Shown piece by piece: positions 42,573-49,276 of a stretch of DNA of 58,133 nucleotides. Source of the stretch: Magnetospirillum molischianum DSM 120. GTDB lineage: Bacteria; Pseudomonadota; Alphaproteobacteria; Rhodospirillales; Magnetospirillaceae. The first letter of the stretch is position 1; each line of letters opens with the position of its first letter. Made by a program: the position numbers and the translations under genes. The stretch covers positions 45,518-103,650 of the forward strand of contig NZ_CAHP01000010.1 in NCBI RefSeq assembly GCF_000294655.1, in the 5' to 3' direction. The notes beneath the pieces are model-generated. The model made no database searches and was not told where the DNA came from. It saw nothing but the letters and a program-made list of their open reading frames with translations.

Positions 42573-43281
42573 GGTTGTTTCTCCCCGACAGTCCCCAAGA
42601 ATTTCGGCAAACCAACTTGCTCAATATATGGTCTCCTCGGATACCGCTAGGCTTGGAATTATTAGAAAGGCGAGAGACCCCCAAACGCCAGTGATAATCC
42701 GATATCGAGACGCTCGAGCGCCGATATGTGCATTTTTATCAGATCAACAGCGCAAATTGAATCCACTGACTGCCGCAGAGGATATGCTTCAGCAAAGATC
42801 TGACGATCCGAGCGAATCTCCATTTCGAAAAGACGATGCCAAAAGTTCTATAGAAGTGATTCGTGCCATTCAAAGAATGGGAAACAGCCTATCTCAATAT
42901 GAATTTCACTTACCTCCTAGCAACCAGGATAAACTTTATATATGTGGAGTAGAGATATCGATCAGGGCCGACCTTGTTGTTTACGGTTCATCGCGAGGGG
43001 TCAAGCAGATTGGAGCTGCCGTTCTAAGAATGACCCAAGATGACGCCGATACGGACGCAGCCCGCGACAAGAGAAGGGACATGGGGTGCGTCGTTGCCAC
43101 TCTGACAAAACTACATGTTGAGAAGAACCTCAGCGGAGAAAGACTCCCAGTCAATAAGCTCTGCATGTCAATTGACGTTCAGCATGGCGAGTTATTCGTG
43201 GCCCCGAACGCGAACACCCGACGGATGAACGACATTGAAAGCGTTTGCCGTGTGATATCGGAGATGTGGGATAAGGCCTAA
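42571..43281 (+). CDS. Hypothetical cargo protein
   Basis: The 236-residue product starts MVVSPRQSPRISANQLAQYM behind CGAGGA (8-base spacing). The order ISANQLAQYM, VIIRYRDAR, ISIRADLVVYG and QIGAAVLRM looks like a conserved alphaproteobacterial hypothetical family, perhaps nuclease-like, but no catalytic set can be assigned with confidence. Codon use is less GC-rich than in the host genes. Confidence 0.65.
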   Translation: MVVSPRQSPRISANQLAQYMVSSDTARLGIIRKARDPQTPVIIRYRDARAPICAFLSDQQRKLNPLTAAEDMLQQRSDDPSESPFRKDDAKSSIEVIRAIQRMGNSLSQYEFHLPPSNQDKLYICGVEISIRADLVVYGSSRGVKQIGAAVLRMTQDDADTDAARDKRRDMGCVVATLTKLHVEKNLSGERLPVNKLCMSIDVQHGELFVAPNANTRRMNDIESVCRVISEMWDKA

Positions 43282-43449
43282 CCCCCAACCCCGTGAGCAA
43301 TTACCCATCTTCCGTCGAGGAGTAGGCGAGTCTCGGTTCGGAAGCCCATGGCAAAAAGAATGATATGTAGGAGGTCTCACGACCACCGCAGCCTGACACC
43401 CTGAATTTTGTTCATTCGCTGCTAAATATCAATTCAAGGTGATAAGCCG

Positions 43450-43812
43450 ATGCGTTTCTTTATGGTTCCGATCGCTGCAATATTTTGCTTTCTTGTTGGC
43501 TGCGCAACGCCAGTTAGCTACAGCAATACCCCACTACATACATATGATAAAGATACTGAGTATGAGATTGAGGAAAGCCCAGAAGGGTTCTCCATTTCCA
43601 TCTACTACTCAAGATACCAAATGGTCCCGGAAAGCGATGCTGTTGCTACCGCATGTAAATCTCAGTTGACATCAATCGCCTGGGATGAGGCTGACCGGCG
43701 AGGACGGAAAATCGAGCTAAATGAACAGCGCATTCGACTGTCGATGGGGCGTAATGGCCTGACGGGGATCACGTCATGCCAAGCCCTTGGGGTGGCGCGG
43801 TGGGCTAAATGA
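43450..43812 (+). CDS. Small lipoprotein
   Basis: The 120-residue product has the lipobox FLVGC with cysteine at 18, after a hydrophobic stretch MVPIAAIFCF. The mature domain starts TPVSYSNTPL and shows alternating strands with one further Cys pair (CKSQ, SCQALG). AAGGTGA precedes the start. Not recognised beyond the lipoprotein signal. Confidence 0.68.
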   Translation: MRFFMVPIAAIFCFLVGCATPVSYSNTPLHTYDKDTEYEIEESPEGFSISIYYSRYQMVPESDAVATACKSQLTSIAWDEADRRGRKIELNEQRIRLSMGRNGLTGITSCQALGVARWAK

Positions 43813-43855
43813 GGGGCTATTGACCTCGTTTCTTGCCTTCTATACCTGTTGGACC

Positions 43856-43886
43856 GCGGCGGATGCGATTAATCGCGATCCGCCGC
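43856..43886. repeat. GC-rich near-perfect palindrome
   Basis: A 31-base inverted repeat with arms GCGGCGGAT-GCGAT and ATCGC-GATCCGCCGC has one bulged base and a 2-base centre. It lies between two convergent genes, so it could be a two-way terminator, but no T-run follows on either strand. Confidence 0.5.
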
Positions 43887-43907
43887 TGATCCTTCTTCAG
43901 TCCGTTT

Positions 43908-44099
43908 TTACGGCTTGGGATCTGGCCTAATTAGAGCAGCCCCCCCCTCCCTGGGGAACTCGACTGTCTCCCTGGCGACAGCAAGAAGATGCGCCGCTTC
44001 ATGGTAGCCAAGACGGCACGCTTCACGCTGTAAGCAGGCCAAGCTTTCAGAAAAATAATTTATACGGATCTTTTTGAGGTCGTTTGGGTTCTTACTCAT
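43908..44099 (-). CDS. Small helical protein coupled to the acetyltransferase
   Basis: The 63-residue product (MSKNPNDLKKIRINYFSESL) has a helical core with CLQREACRLGYHEAAHLLAVA. Its ATG overlaps the stop of the GNAT gene by 4 bases, so the two are co-translated. Similar short proteins follow GNAT-like genes in alphaproteobacteria; function unknown. Confidence 0.6.
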   Translation of the reverse strand: MSKNPNDLKKIRINYFSESLACLQREACRLGYHEAAHLLAVARETVEFPREGGAALIRPDPKP

Positions 44100-44659
44100 A
44101 CTCCAGCCCCTTCCCAGGCGAGGGCGGTGCGTTCAAAGTTCGGATCGCCAGCTTCGGATAAGGTCATTGGGACTATGTCATCCCAATGGCGAGGCTCCCC
44201 CAAGATCGGTATGACAGGGCCGTAAATGCTATCGACCTGCTCCCCGACCGGCTCTGCACCATGCCGGGACCAGAAGCGGATCAGGCCCGGATAAGCCAGC
44301 CCGCCAACCTTGTCGTATCCCTTCCTGCGGCAAAGCCGTAGAGCCGTCGTTGCGATCTTGTTGAGCAGCGCAAGCGAGCGAAATTCATCGCGGATCGCAA
44401 TGCGTTCGATCCGAGCGAATTCGCAAAACCATCGTATCCGAACCGTTCCAGCAGGCTCCCCTCCAACCTTCGCAAGGATGTGAGTCGCGCAATGGTCGTT
44501 CTCGTCGAAGGTGTGTTCATACGTCCACCCCGGCTGCCCAAGAAAGACAAGCGCACGCACAGCAACGATCATCTGCATCTGATCGTGAGATGTTGCGATT
44601 TCAACGCTAATATCTTCGGGAGAGGGTTTCCCTTTAAGCTTTTCTATAACTTCAGTCAT
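44096..44659 (-). CDS. GNAT-family N-acetyltransferase
   Basis: The 187-residue protein has the GNAT order: strand VAVRALVFLGQPGW, acceptor region, GEPAGTVRIRWF, the acyl-CoA-binding stretch IERIAIRDEFRSLALLNKIA, and GYDKVGGLAYPGLIRFWSRHG. Length and layout also recall autoinducer-synthase-like folds, but the first helix block of LuxI is not seen. The start lies behind GAGG. Its substrate is unknown. It is coupled to the 63-residue gene. Confidence 0.78.
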   Translation of the reverse strand: MTEVIEKLKGKPSPEDISVEIATSHDQMQMIVAVRALVFLGQPGWTYEHTFDENDHCATHILAKVGGEPAGTVRIRWFCEFARIERIAIRDEFRSLALLNKIATTALRLCRRKGYDKVGGLAYPGLIRFWSRHGAEPVGEQVDSIYGPVIPILGEPRHWDDIVPMTLSEAGDPNFERTALAWEGAGV

Positions 44660-44762
44660 GGCAGCCTCAACTATTAAGAAAAGCCATTTTTCTAAAATGA
44701 ACAATGGCGGGCTTATGATCACAAATATTTTTATTTAGTAGAAGAAATCATAAGAAACCATC

Positions 44763-44778
44763 GTTTCACGGGTGAAAC
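44763..44778. promoter_or_regulatory. Perfect dyad before the LysR-type gene
   Basis: GTTTCAC-GG-GTGAAAC lies 15 bases before the LysR-type start. It could be an operator in the leader. It resembles a ParB site (GTTTCACGTGAAAC) with two extra central bases, which argues against true parS. Confidence 0.45.
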
Positions 44779-44793
44779 AGGGCGCGGGAGGAG

Positions 44794-45717
44794 GTGGTGG
44801 ATTGGGACGACATCAGGGTGATGATCGAGGTTGCCCGCGCGAACTCGTTCACCGGCGCGGCGGTGACCCTTGGCGTCAGCAAGGCGACAGTCAGTCGTCG
44901 TATCGCGACTCTGGAAGCAATGGCCGGGGCGCGACTATTCCGGCGTCTCCCTGGTGGGGCTGCCCTAACCCCTCAAGGGGAGGAGATCATTTCTCGGGCG
45001 CTGCGGATCGAAGACGATATCTTGGACCTCGAAAAAGCGCTGCGCAGCATGCGAACGCGCCCAAACCGAATGGTTACCGTCAGGATGTCGGAAGGTGTGG
45101 CGTCATATCTGATGACGCCTGTGATGGCGGGGCAGGCATTAGGGCCGCTTGGGAAAGCCGCAATGCTGCATGGGATTGAACTCCCCCCTATAAAGATAGT
45201 CGGATTTGATCCATCTATAAAATCTGATATTGATATTATATGGCAGTCTGGTGAAAAACTACCCCCAGGGCGTCCGAATGACCGCGTAAGAAAACTCTCT
45301 GATGTATATTTTGTTCCGTTCCTTTCGGATGACTACATGAGGCTTGATAAGCTTCCGTGCAGGTTTGAGGATTTGTCTCGGCATAAGCTTGTTACTCTTG
45401 ATGCATACACGCACTTTCGAGGGGGTGGCTGGGATAACTGGCACCATTTGCTAGAGGAGGGTGATAGACCTCCAATATCAACGGCATGGTCATGCTCGGT
45501 TGGTCATCTGACATTACGCGGGGCTGGAATAGGTGTTCTGCCCACCTATTCCCCGCTCTACGCGGACGGGCTGAAGGTGACGGATATCACCTCCCCCCCC
45601 ATGGTCGCGGCGCTTTGGATGGTGTGTGGGCAGGACGCCGCAAAAGACCCACTGGTTAAGCGGTGCATGGATGGATTGTGGCGGATGTTCCAGTCTGCCG
45701 ACTGGATGCATCCTTAG
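44794..45717 (+). CDS. LysR-family transcriptional regulator
   Basis: The 307-residue protein has an N-terminal winged helix (IEVARANSFTGAAVTLGVSK then ATVSRRIATLE) and a C-terminal effector domain with GIGVLPTY near the end. Two adjacent GTG codons lie behind GGGAGGAG. The middle (about 130-205) uses AT-rich codons, unlike the two ends, which suggests a mosaic. LysR proteins are unusual in prophages and usually control metabolic genes; its target is not evident nearby. It is convergent with the phospholipase-D-like gene and overlaps it by 4 bases. Confidence 0.85.
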   Translation: MVDWDDIRVMIEVARANSFTGAAVTLGVSKATVSRRIATLEAMAGARLFRRLPGGAALTPQGEEIISRALRIEDDILDLEKALRSMRTRPNRMVTVRMSEGVASYLMTPVMAGQALGPLGKAAMLHGIELPPIKIVGFDPSIKSDIDIIWQSGEKLPPGRPNDRVRKLSDVYFVPFLSDDYMRLDKLPCRFEDLSRHKLVTLDAYTHFRGGGWDNWHHLLEEGDRPPISTAWSCSVGHLTLRGAGIGVLPTYSPLYADGLKVTDITSPPMVAALWMVCGQDAAKDPLVKRCMDGLWRMFQSADWMHP

Positions 45718-46256
45718 CGATCTTGATATTCCTGGCTGTGCCCCTGGTGCAGCCGCCAGTTCTCGGCATAGCGCCGGGCGGTCGCCTCGTCCTCGATCAC
45801 CAGAAGGTTCTCGGCGTTCGCTTTCTGGGCCGACTGCGAGAAGTTGAAGCTGCCGGTGATGACGCGGTGCCCGTCGATCACCATCACCTTGTTGTGAGCG
45901 ATCTTCTCCTTACGGTCCACCGACAACGGAATTCCGGCTCGGGCGATTAGCCCGGCTGCAACCGCACCCGATGCCCGGCAAACCGGCTTGTCCTCAGCGC
46001 AGACATTGACCCGGTCGATCACCACCTGCACATCCACACCTCGCCGCTTGGCATCGATCAACGCCTTGACGATGGCTGCGTCCGTGAAGTTGTACGCCTG
46101 CACCAGCACTTGGCGCTGGGCTGCGCCGATCTGATCGACGATCACCCCCGTACAGTCTCCCCCAGGCGTGAAGCATAGCGCCTCAAGGCTGACGGTCTGT
46201 CCGGCAAGTGTGGGTAAAGGGGCAAGTAGGGCAACGGCAAGCAGGGCGGCGCGCAT
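45714..46256 (-). CDS. Secreted phospholipase-D-family nuclease
   Basis: The 180-residue protein has a signal peptide (about 1-19) and one HKD motif, H121-x-K123 with D128 in HNKVMVIDG, followed by ITGSFNFSQSA. One HKD copy plus a signal peptide is the layout of the Nuc-type endonuclease, which works as a dimer in the periplasm. It could degrade incoming DNA and protect the host of the prophage; this is inferred. Confidence 0.82.
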   Translation of the reverse strand: MRAALLAVALLAPLPTLAGQTVSLEALCFTPGGDCTGVIVDQIGAAQRQVLVQAYNFTDAAIVKALIDAKRRGVDVQVVIDRVNVCAEDKPVCRASGAVAAGLIARAGIPLSVDRKEKIAHNKVMVIDGHRVITGSFNFSQSAQKANAENLLVIEDEATARRYAENWRLHQGHSQEYQDR

Positions 46257-46383
46257 TCATAATCTCCAGATATGACGTGCACCGATTCTATCCTCTTACC
46301 TACCTTTCGCAATAAGAACACATGGTGGATTGAATGCGGAACAAAATTGGAACATACTTCGGAAAAATGCATGGAGGTCCGCT

Positions 46384-46629
46384 ATGGCCCTGGAAACTCT
46401 ATTTATCTGCCAACCTTACGCCGCCGCAAAGAGAGGCGCGCTGAAACCACAGCCCCCAGTGTCTTATAAAACCGAAGATCAAGCTGTTCGACGCGCCCAG
46501 AGAATGATGGATGGAGGTCGGGTTGCTGGTGTCGATGTCGTCCGCCAGACCGCCGACACCGAGGCTGGCGATTATGACGAGCCAATATTCGTGATGCGCC
46601 TGGGGGATGTGCCCCGGATCGACATCTGA
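46384..46629 (+). CDS. Small hypothetical protein
   Basis: The 81-residue product starts MALETLFICQPYAAAKRGAL behind GGAGGT. It has an alpha-beta pattern with DQAVRRAQRMMDGGRVAGVD and DEPIFVMRLGDVPRID. A clear terminator follows. No family is recognised. Confidence 0.68.
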   Translation: MALETLFICQPYAAAKRGALKPQPPVSYKTEDQAVRRAQRMMDGGRVAGVDVVRQTADTEAGDYDEPIFVMRLGDVPRIDI

Positions 46630-46659
46630 CCATTCGCCGATCTGTCCGTCGCCTACCAC

Positions 46660-46684
46660 AACCCCGCCGGAGCGGGGTTTTTAT
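46660..46684 (+). terminator. Rho-independent terminator
   Basis: AACCCCGC and GCGGGGTT form an 8-bp stem around a 4-base loop, followed by TTTAT. It ends the 81-residue gene. Confidence 0.85.
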
Positions 46685-46736
46685 TGAGATAAGTCTTTCC
46701 GCGCGTTTCGACCCACGCCCCCGCGTGGGGGGCGAC

Positions 46737-47201
46737 TCAATAAGCGAGCTTCACCTTGCCTTCGCGCCCGTCATAGACCACCAGAACATCCCGAAGAAGG
46801 GTGCGGCCGATCAAGGCGCGGTGAACCTGCCCGCCGTTTGTGAGCAGCGCTCCGGCAAAGCGGCCCCACTGGATATAGCCAATCGCGGGAACGACGATAT
46901 GGGCGAGATAGACGTTCACTTCCGTCGCCCCACCCACACCGCTCACCATCACGCGGTCGATAATGGGGAGATTGATCGATCGCGCCAGAGAATCGTCAAT
47001 GCAACTTTCAGCAGCGCCGGTATCCAAAAGAGCGGGAACGCCGGTCGCTTGAGAGAGGAGTTGAGCACCGTGCGATAGCGCCGCATAGTTAACCCCGGTA
47101 TCGAAGCCGATATCGACGAACAAAGTTGGGCCGATATTCGTAAGGGAGTCGGAGGCGCTATAGTCACCCCCTCCGGGGAACCCGCATTCAAGCAGTGGCA
47201 T
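46737..47201 (-). CDS. Retropepsin-like aspartic protease
   Basis: The 154-residue protein has the retroviral-protease active site ALLDTGAAESCI with D60, the later strand GVGGATEVNVYLAH, and the closing ALIGRTLLRDVLVVYDG, as in clan AA proteases. One domain of this length would work as a homodimer. It has no signal peptide. The start overlaps the end of the gene before it by 14 bases. Substrate unknown. Confidence 0.78.
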   Translation of the reverse strand: MPLLECGFPGGGDYSASDSLTNIGPTLFVDIGFDTGVNYAALSHGAQLLSQATGVPALLDTGAAESCIDDSLARSINLPIIDRVMVSGVGGATEVNVYLAHIVVPAIGYIQWGRFAGALLTNGGQVHRALIGRTLLRDVLVVYDGREGKVKLAY

Positions 47202-47442
47202 GGCTGAATGGCCGCATGTAGACCGACGCGGGCAAGGTGACTGGCGGAGCGCCGACGCGGCGGATTAAGTATGGGCCTCGTCCAAAGCGCCGCACCGCCT
47301 CGGAAGCTGCGGCATCGAGCGTATCCCATGCGCCAACGAAGTTTTCGTCGTGAAAAATGACGAACTTTCCCATGTGATGGCTTTCCAGATCGGCCCTCGC
47401 TCGCTCGAAGGCGGCGATCTCACGATCAAGCGGTTTGTCCAT
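47188..47442 (-). CDS. Small protein paired with the retropepsin-like protease
   Basis: The 84-residue product (MDKPLDREIAAFERARADLE) has the pattern of DUF5678-like proteins: HHMGKFVIFHDENFVGAWDT then AASEAVRRFGRGPYLIRRVG. Genes of this kind are often found next to retropepsin-like proteases. The two overlap by 14 bases, so they are coupled. Confidence 0.68.
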   Translation of the reverse strand: MDKPLDREIAAFERARADLESHHMGKFVIFHDENFVGAWDTLDAAASEAVRRFGRGPYLIRRVGAPPVTLPASVYMRPFSHATA

Positions 47443-47555
47443 GGCGAAATTCCTCTGTTGCACCGCGCAGTATGCCATCCCTCGACATGGTGATCAATCA
47501 GACCAGGGCAAGTGGCAAGGGGTCTATCACAACGCTCCGGCGGGGGTTTTTATAC

Positions 47556-47975
47556 CTAAGCCGCCCTTTCTCCGGCCCCTGCCTCATAGCCCCGCATCGC
47601 CAGGGTGACAATGCGAGGGACCAGTAGAGTTCCGTCCTCGTAATAGCCGATGGTTCGGCGCGAGAGGTCGAACAGGTCGGCAAGCTGGTCTTGGGTCAAC
47701 CCGAATGTCTTTCGCCATTCCCGGAACGCTTCCGGCCTGGGCGCGCGGCCATCCTGCCATGCCGCCCGCTTGTAAAGGTCTGGGCTGCTGAAATCGACCT
47801 CGCATCCGTCGAATTCCAGGCTATGCCCCCAATCCTCAATGCGCGGATTATGTGCGCCTGACGGAAGATCGGCGGACAGGTCCAGGGCGCACACCGTGCC
47901 ATCGTCCCATCCCAAGTCGACAATGCCATGATCGCCCATGCTTGCCGTAATGAGGCGGGGGGATTTATTCGCCAT
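47556..47975 (-). CDS. DUF2442/helix-turn-helix protein, antitoxin-like
   Basis: The 139-residue protein has an N-terminal DUF2442-like domain (DLGWDDGTVCALDLSADL) and a C-terminal XRE-type helix-turn-helix (FGLTQDQLADLFDLSRRTIG). Its ATG shares one base with the stop of the DUF4160 gene (TGATG), so they are coupled. The pair resembles a toxin-antitoxin unit; that it acts so is inferred. Confidence 0.72.
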   Translation of the reverse strand: MANKSPRLITASMGDHGIVDLGWDDGTVCALDLSADLPSGAHNPRIEDWGHSLEFDGCEVDFSSPDLYKRAAWQDGRAPRPEAFREWRKTFGLTQDQLADLFDLSRRTIGYYEDGTLLVPRIVTLAMRGYEAGAGERAA

Positions 47976-48193
47976 CACTTCCTCCAGAGGGTCAGCAGCG
48001 CATCGCGGTTCGCGGCGACATAGGCGTGGGCGGTTTCCAGGGCGGCAGCCGGAGCGTCCCCGGTGATGACCTCGCCGGTTTCAATCGCGATCACCGCCGC
48101 GCAATCAGCCGAGATCAGGTGAACGTGCGGGACGCCATGATCGCCGAAATAGAGCCGGAGCTTGAACCCGTTGAAAACAAGAAGCGTGGGCAT
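47975..48193 (-). CDS. DUF4160 protein
   Basis: The 72-residue product (MPTLLVFNGFKLRLYFGDHG) has the DUF4160 core YFGDHGVPHVHLISADC. It is the first gene of the two-gene unit with the DUF2442/HTH protein. A dyad lies 25 bases before the start. Confidence 0.78.
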   Translation of the reverse strand: MPTLLVFNGFKLRLYFGDHGVPHVHLISADCAAVIAIETGEVITGDAPAAALETAHAYVAANRDALLTLWRK

Positions 48194-48217
48194 TTCGGCT
48201 CCGTGATGATGTAGCCA

Positions 48218-48234
48218 TTGTGCATCTATTGCAC
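48218..48234. promoter_or_regulatory. Dyad upstream of the DUF4160/DUF2442 pair
   Basis: TGTGCA-TCTAT-TGCACA lies 25 bases before the DUF4160 start, where an autoregulatory operator of a toxin-antitoxin-like unit would be expected. The helix-turn-helix protein of the pair is the natural candidate to bind it. Confidence 0.45.
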
Positions 48235-48401
48235 ATTAAGGGCAAGCCTCGCAGGGGTACGGATCGAAACGATACCGTGCGTTACCTGGAACACCTCCCC
48301 GAACGCGAAAACCGCAGCCCTCGGGCATCACGTATGGCGAGCTCTCGGCTTGACCGCATGTTCGTCTTATGTTCTCATCTGGGGCGAACAGGGAGGTAGC
48401 G

Positions 48402-48626
48402 ATGGGTTGGGTGGAAAGTCAGGAAAACAAGAGATACACCCGGTGGGCCGAAGAGCTTGGTGGCCCATTGCCTGAAAAACGCAGGCGCCTACTAGAGATG
48501 TGCCTAAGAATGCCAGATGTCAGAGGGGCTGAGAGGGATGCTCTTGTTCGAGACTATTATCTTTTCCTTCGCTCTGATCAAGAAGAGCCCCAACAACAGC
48601 TGATGCCGCTCCGGCAGGGTCGCTGA
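48402..48626 (+). CDS. Small basic helical protein
   Basis: The 74-residue product (MGWVESQENKRYTRWAEELG) is charged and helical, with ERDALVRDYYLFLRS. A GGGAGGT site lies 4 bases before the ATG. Its last 107 bases overlap the 3' end of the repressor gene on the other strand. No family recognised. Confidence 0.6.
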   Translation: MGWVESQENKRYTRWAEELGGPLPEKRRRLLEMCLRMPDVRGAERDALVRDYYLFLRSDQEEPQQQLMPLRQGR

Positions 48627-48945
48627 TACCGTATGATGCGGCCCAGCTCGCCACCGCCTTGAAGACGCTGCTGACTGGGACCGTATCATCCTCAAGACCA
48701 GACAATAAGACATCTCCGCCTACTATATCTGCCGGTGTTTTATCTACTGCTCTGGCGAGTTTTATAAGGCGGATATGGGTGATACTTCGTGTCCTGCCCG
48801 AAAAGAGTTCAGATAGCAGGTTCGGGGAGACTCCTGCCCTCGTCCCCCACCCGCGCATGGTTAGCCCCTCGGACAGCATGAAGGCGTGAATTTTCTTCGC
48901 CAAATCTGAGGCGTTTGGTTCAATTTTTGGTGGCCGCTTTGACAT
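48520..48945 (-). CDS. Phage repressor (XRE-type helix-turn-helix)
   Basis: The 141-residue protein has an N-terminal helix-turn-helix in TMRGWGTRAGVSPNLLSELF, followed by SITHIRLIKLARAVD. It then has a short alanine-rich C-terminal part with no LexA/CI S24 peptidase, so induction by RecA-driven self-cleavage is unlikely. It is divergent from a Cro-like gene, with two palindromic sites between them, the usual place for the lysogeny repressor. Ribosome site is weak. Confidence 0.72.
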   Translation of the reverse strand: MSKRPPKIEPNASDLAKKIHAFMLSEGLTMRGWGTRAGVSPNLLSELFSGRTRSITHIRLIKLARAVDKTPADIVGGDVLLSGLEDDTVPVSSVFKAVASWAASYGISDPAGAASAVVGALLDQSEGKDNSLEQEHPSQPL

Positions 48946-48983
48946 GTTCTGGAGTGTGCCCGATCCTTGCGCCGAAGAATGAG

Positions 48984-48997
48984 CACAGAAATCTGTG
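48984..48997. promoter_or_regulatory. Phage operator palindrome, right pair, site 1
   Basis: CACAGAAATCTGTG matches the 14-bp operator with one central change. It lies nearest to the repressor gene and could be used for its own control. Confidence 0.7.
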
Positions 48998-49004
48998 ATG
49001 CCCC

Positions 49005-49032
49005 TTGAATGCACAGAATTCTGTGGTATCGT
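49005..49032 (+). promoter_or_regulatory. Predicted promoter of the Cro-like gene
   Basis: TTGAAT (49005-49010) and TATCGT (49027-49032) are 16 bases apart. The operator at 49012 fills the spacer, so a bound protein would exclude RNA polymerase. The start codon follows 8 bases later. Confidence 0.5.
49012..49025. promoter_or_regulatory. Phage operator palindrome, right pair, site 2
   Basis: CACAGAATTCTGTG is identical to the site at 40817. It lies between the -35 and -10 elements of the Cro-like promoter. Its centre is 28 bp from that of site 1. Confidence 0.75.
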
Positions 49033-49039
49033 TATCCTC

Positions 49040-49273
49040 ATGATCATAGAAGCCTCAATCGCTCGCTGCCGCGCGTTCGCCCATTCGCCAGGGATGTCGA
49101 AAGCAAGGCTTGCGTCTCTGGCCGGTCTTCACCGCAACGCCCTGCGAGACATGGACCGCACCGACTGGTCTCCAACCGCCGATACCTTGCGAAAACTGGA
49201 AGCAGTCATCCCCCCGGACTGGTATCCGCCAGAAGAATCCCCCACCCCCACCACCTCATCGGAGGCCGCGTGA
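49040..49273 (+). CDS. Cro-like regulator
   Basis: The 77-residue product (MIIEASIARCRAFAHSPGMS) has a helix-turn-helix in KARLASLAGLHRNALRDMDR. It is divergent from the repressor and under the operator pair, like Cro in lambdoid phages. It is basic in the reading part and ends in a Pro/Thr-rich tail. Function is inferred from position. Confidence 0.68.
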   Translation: MIIEASIARCRAFAHSPGMSKARLASLAGLHRNALRDMDRTDWSPTADTLRKLEAVIPPDWYPPEESPTPTTSSEAA

Positions 49274-49276
49274 TGG

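Noticed and set aside
44763-44778. ParB-binding parS site
   Set aside because: Two extra bases between the half sites would change the spacing that ParB needs, and no parAB genes are near.
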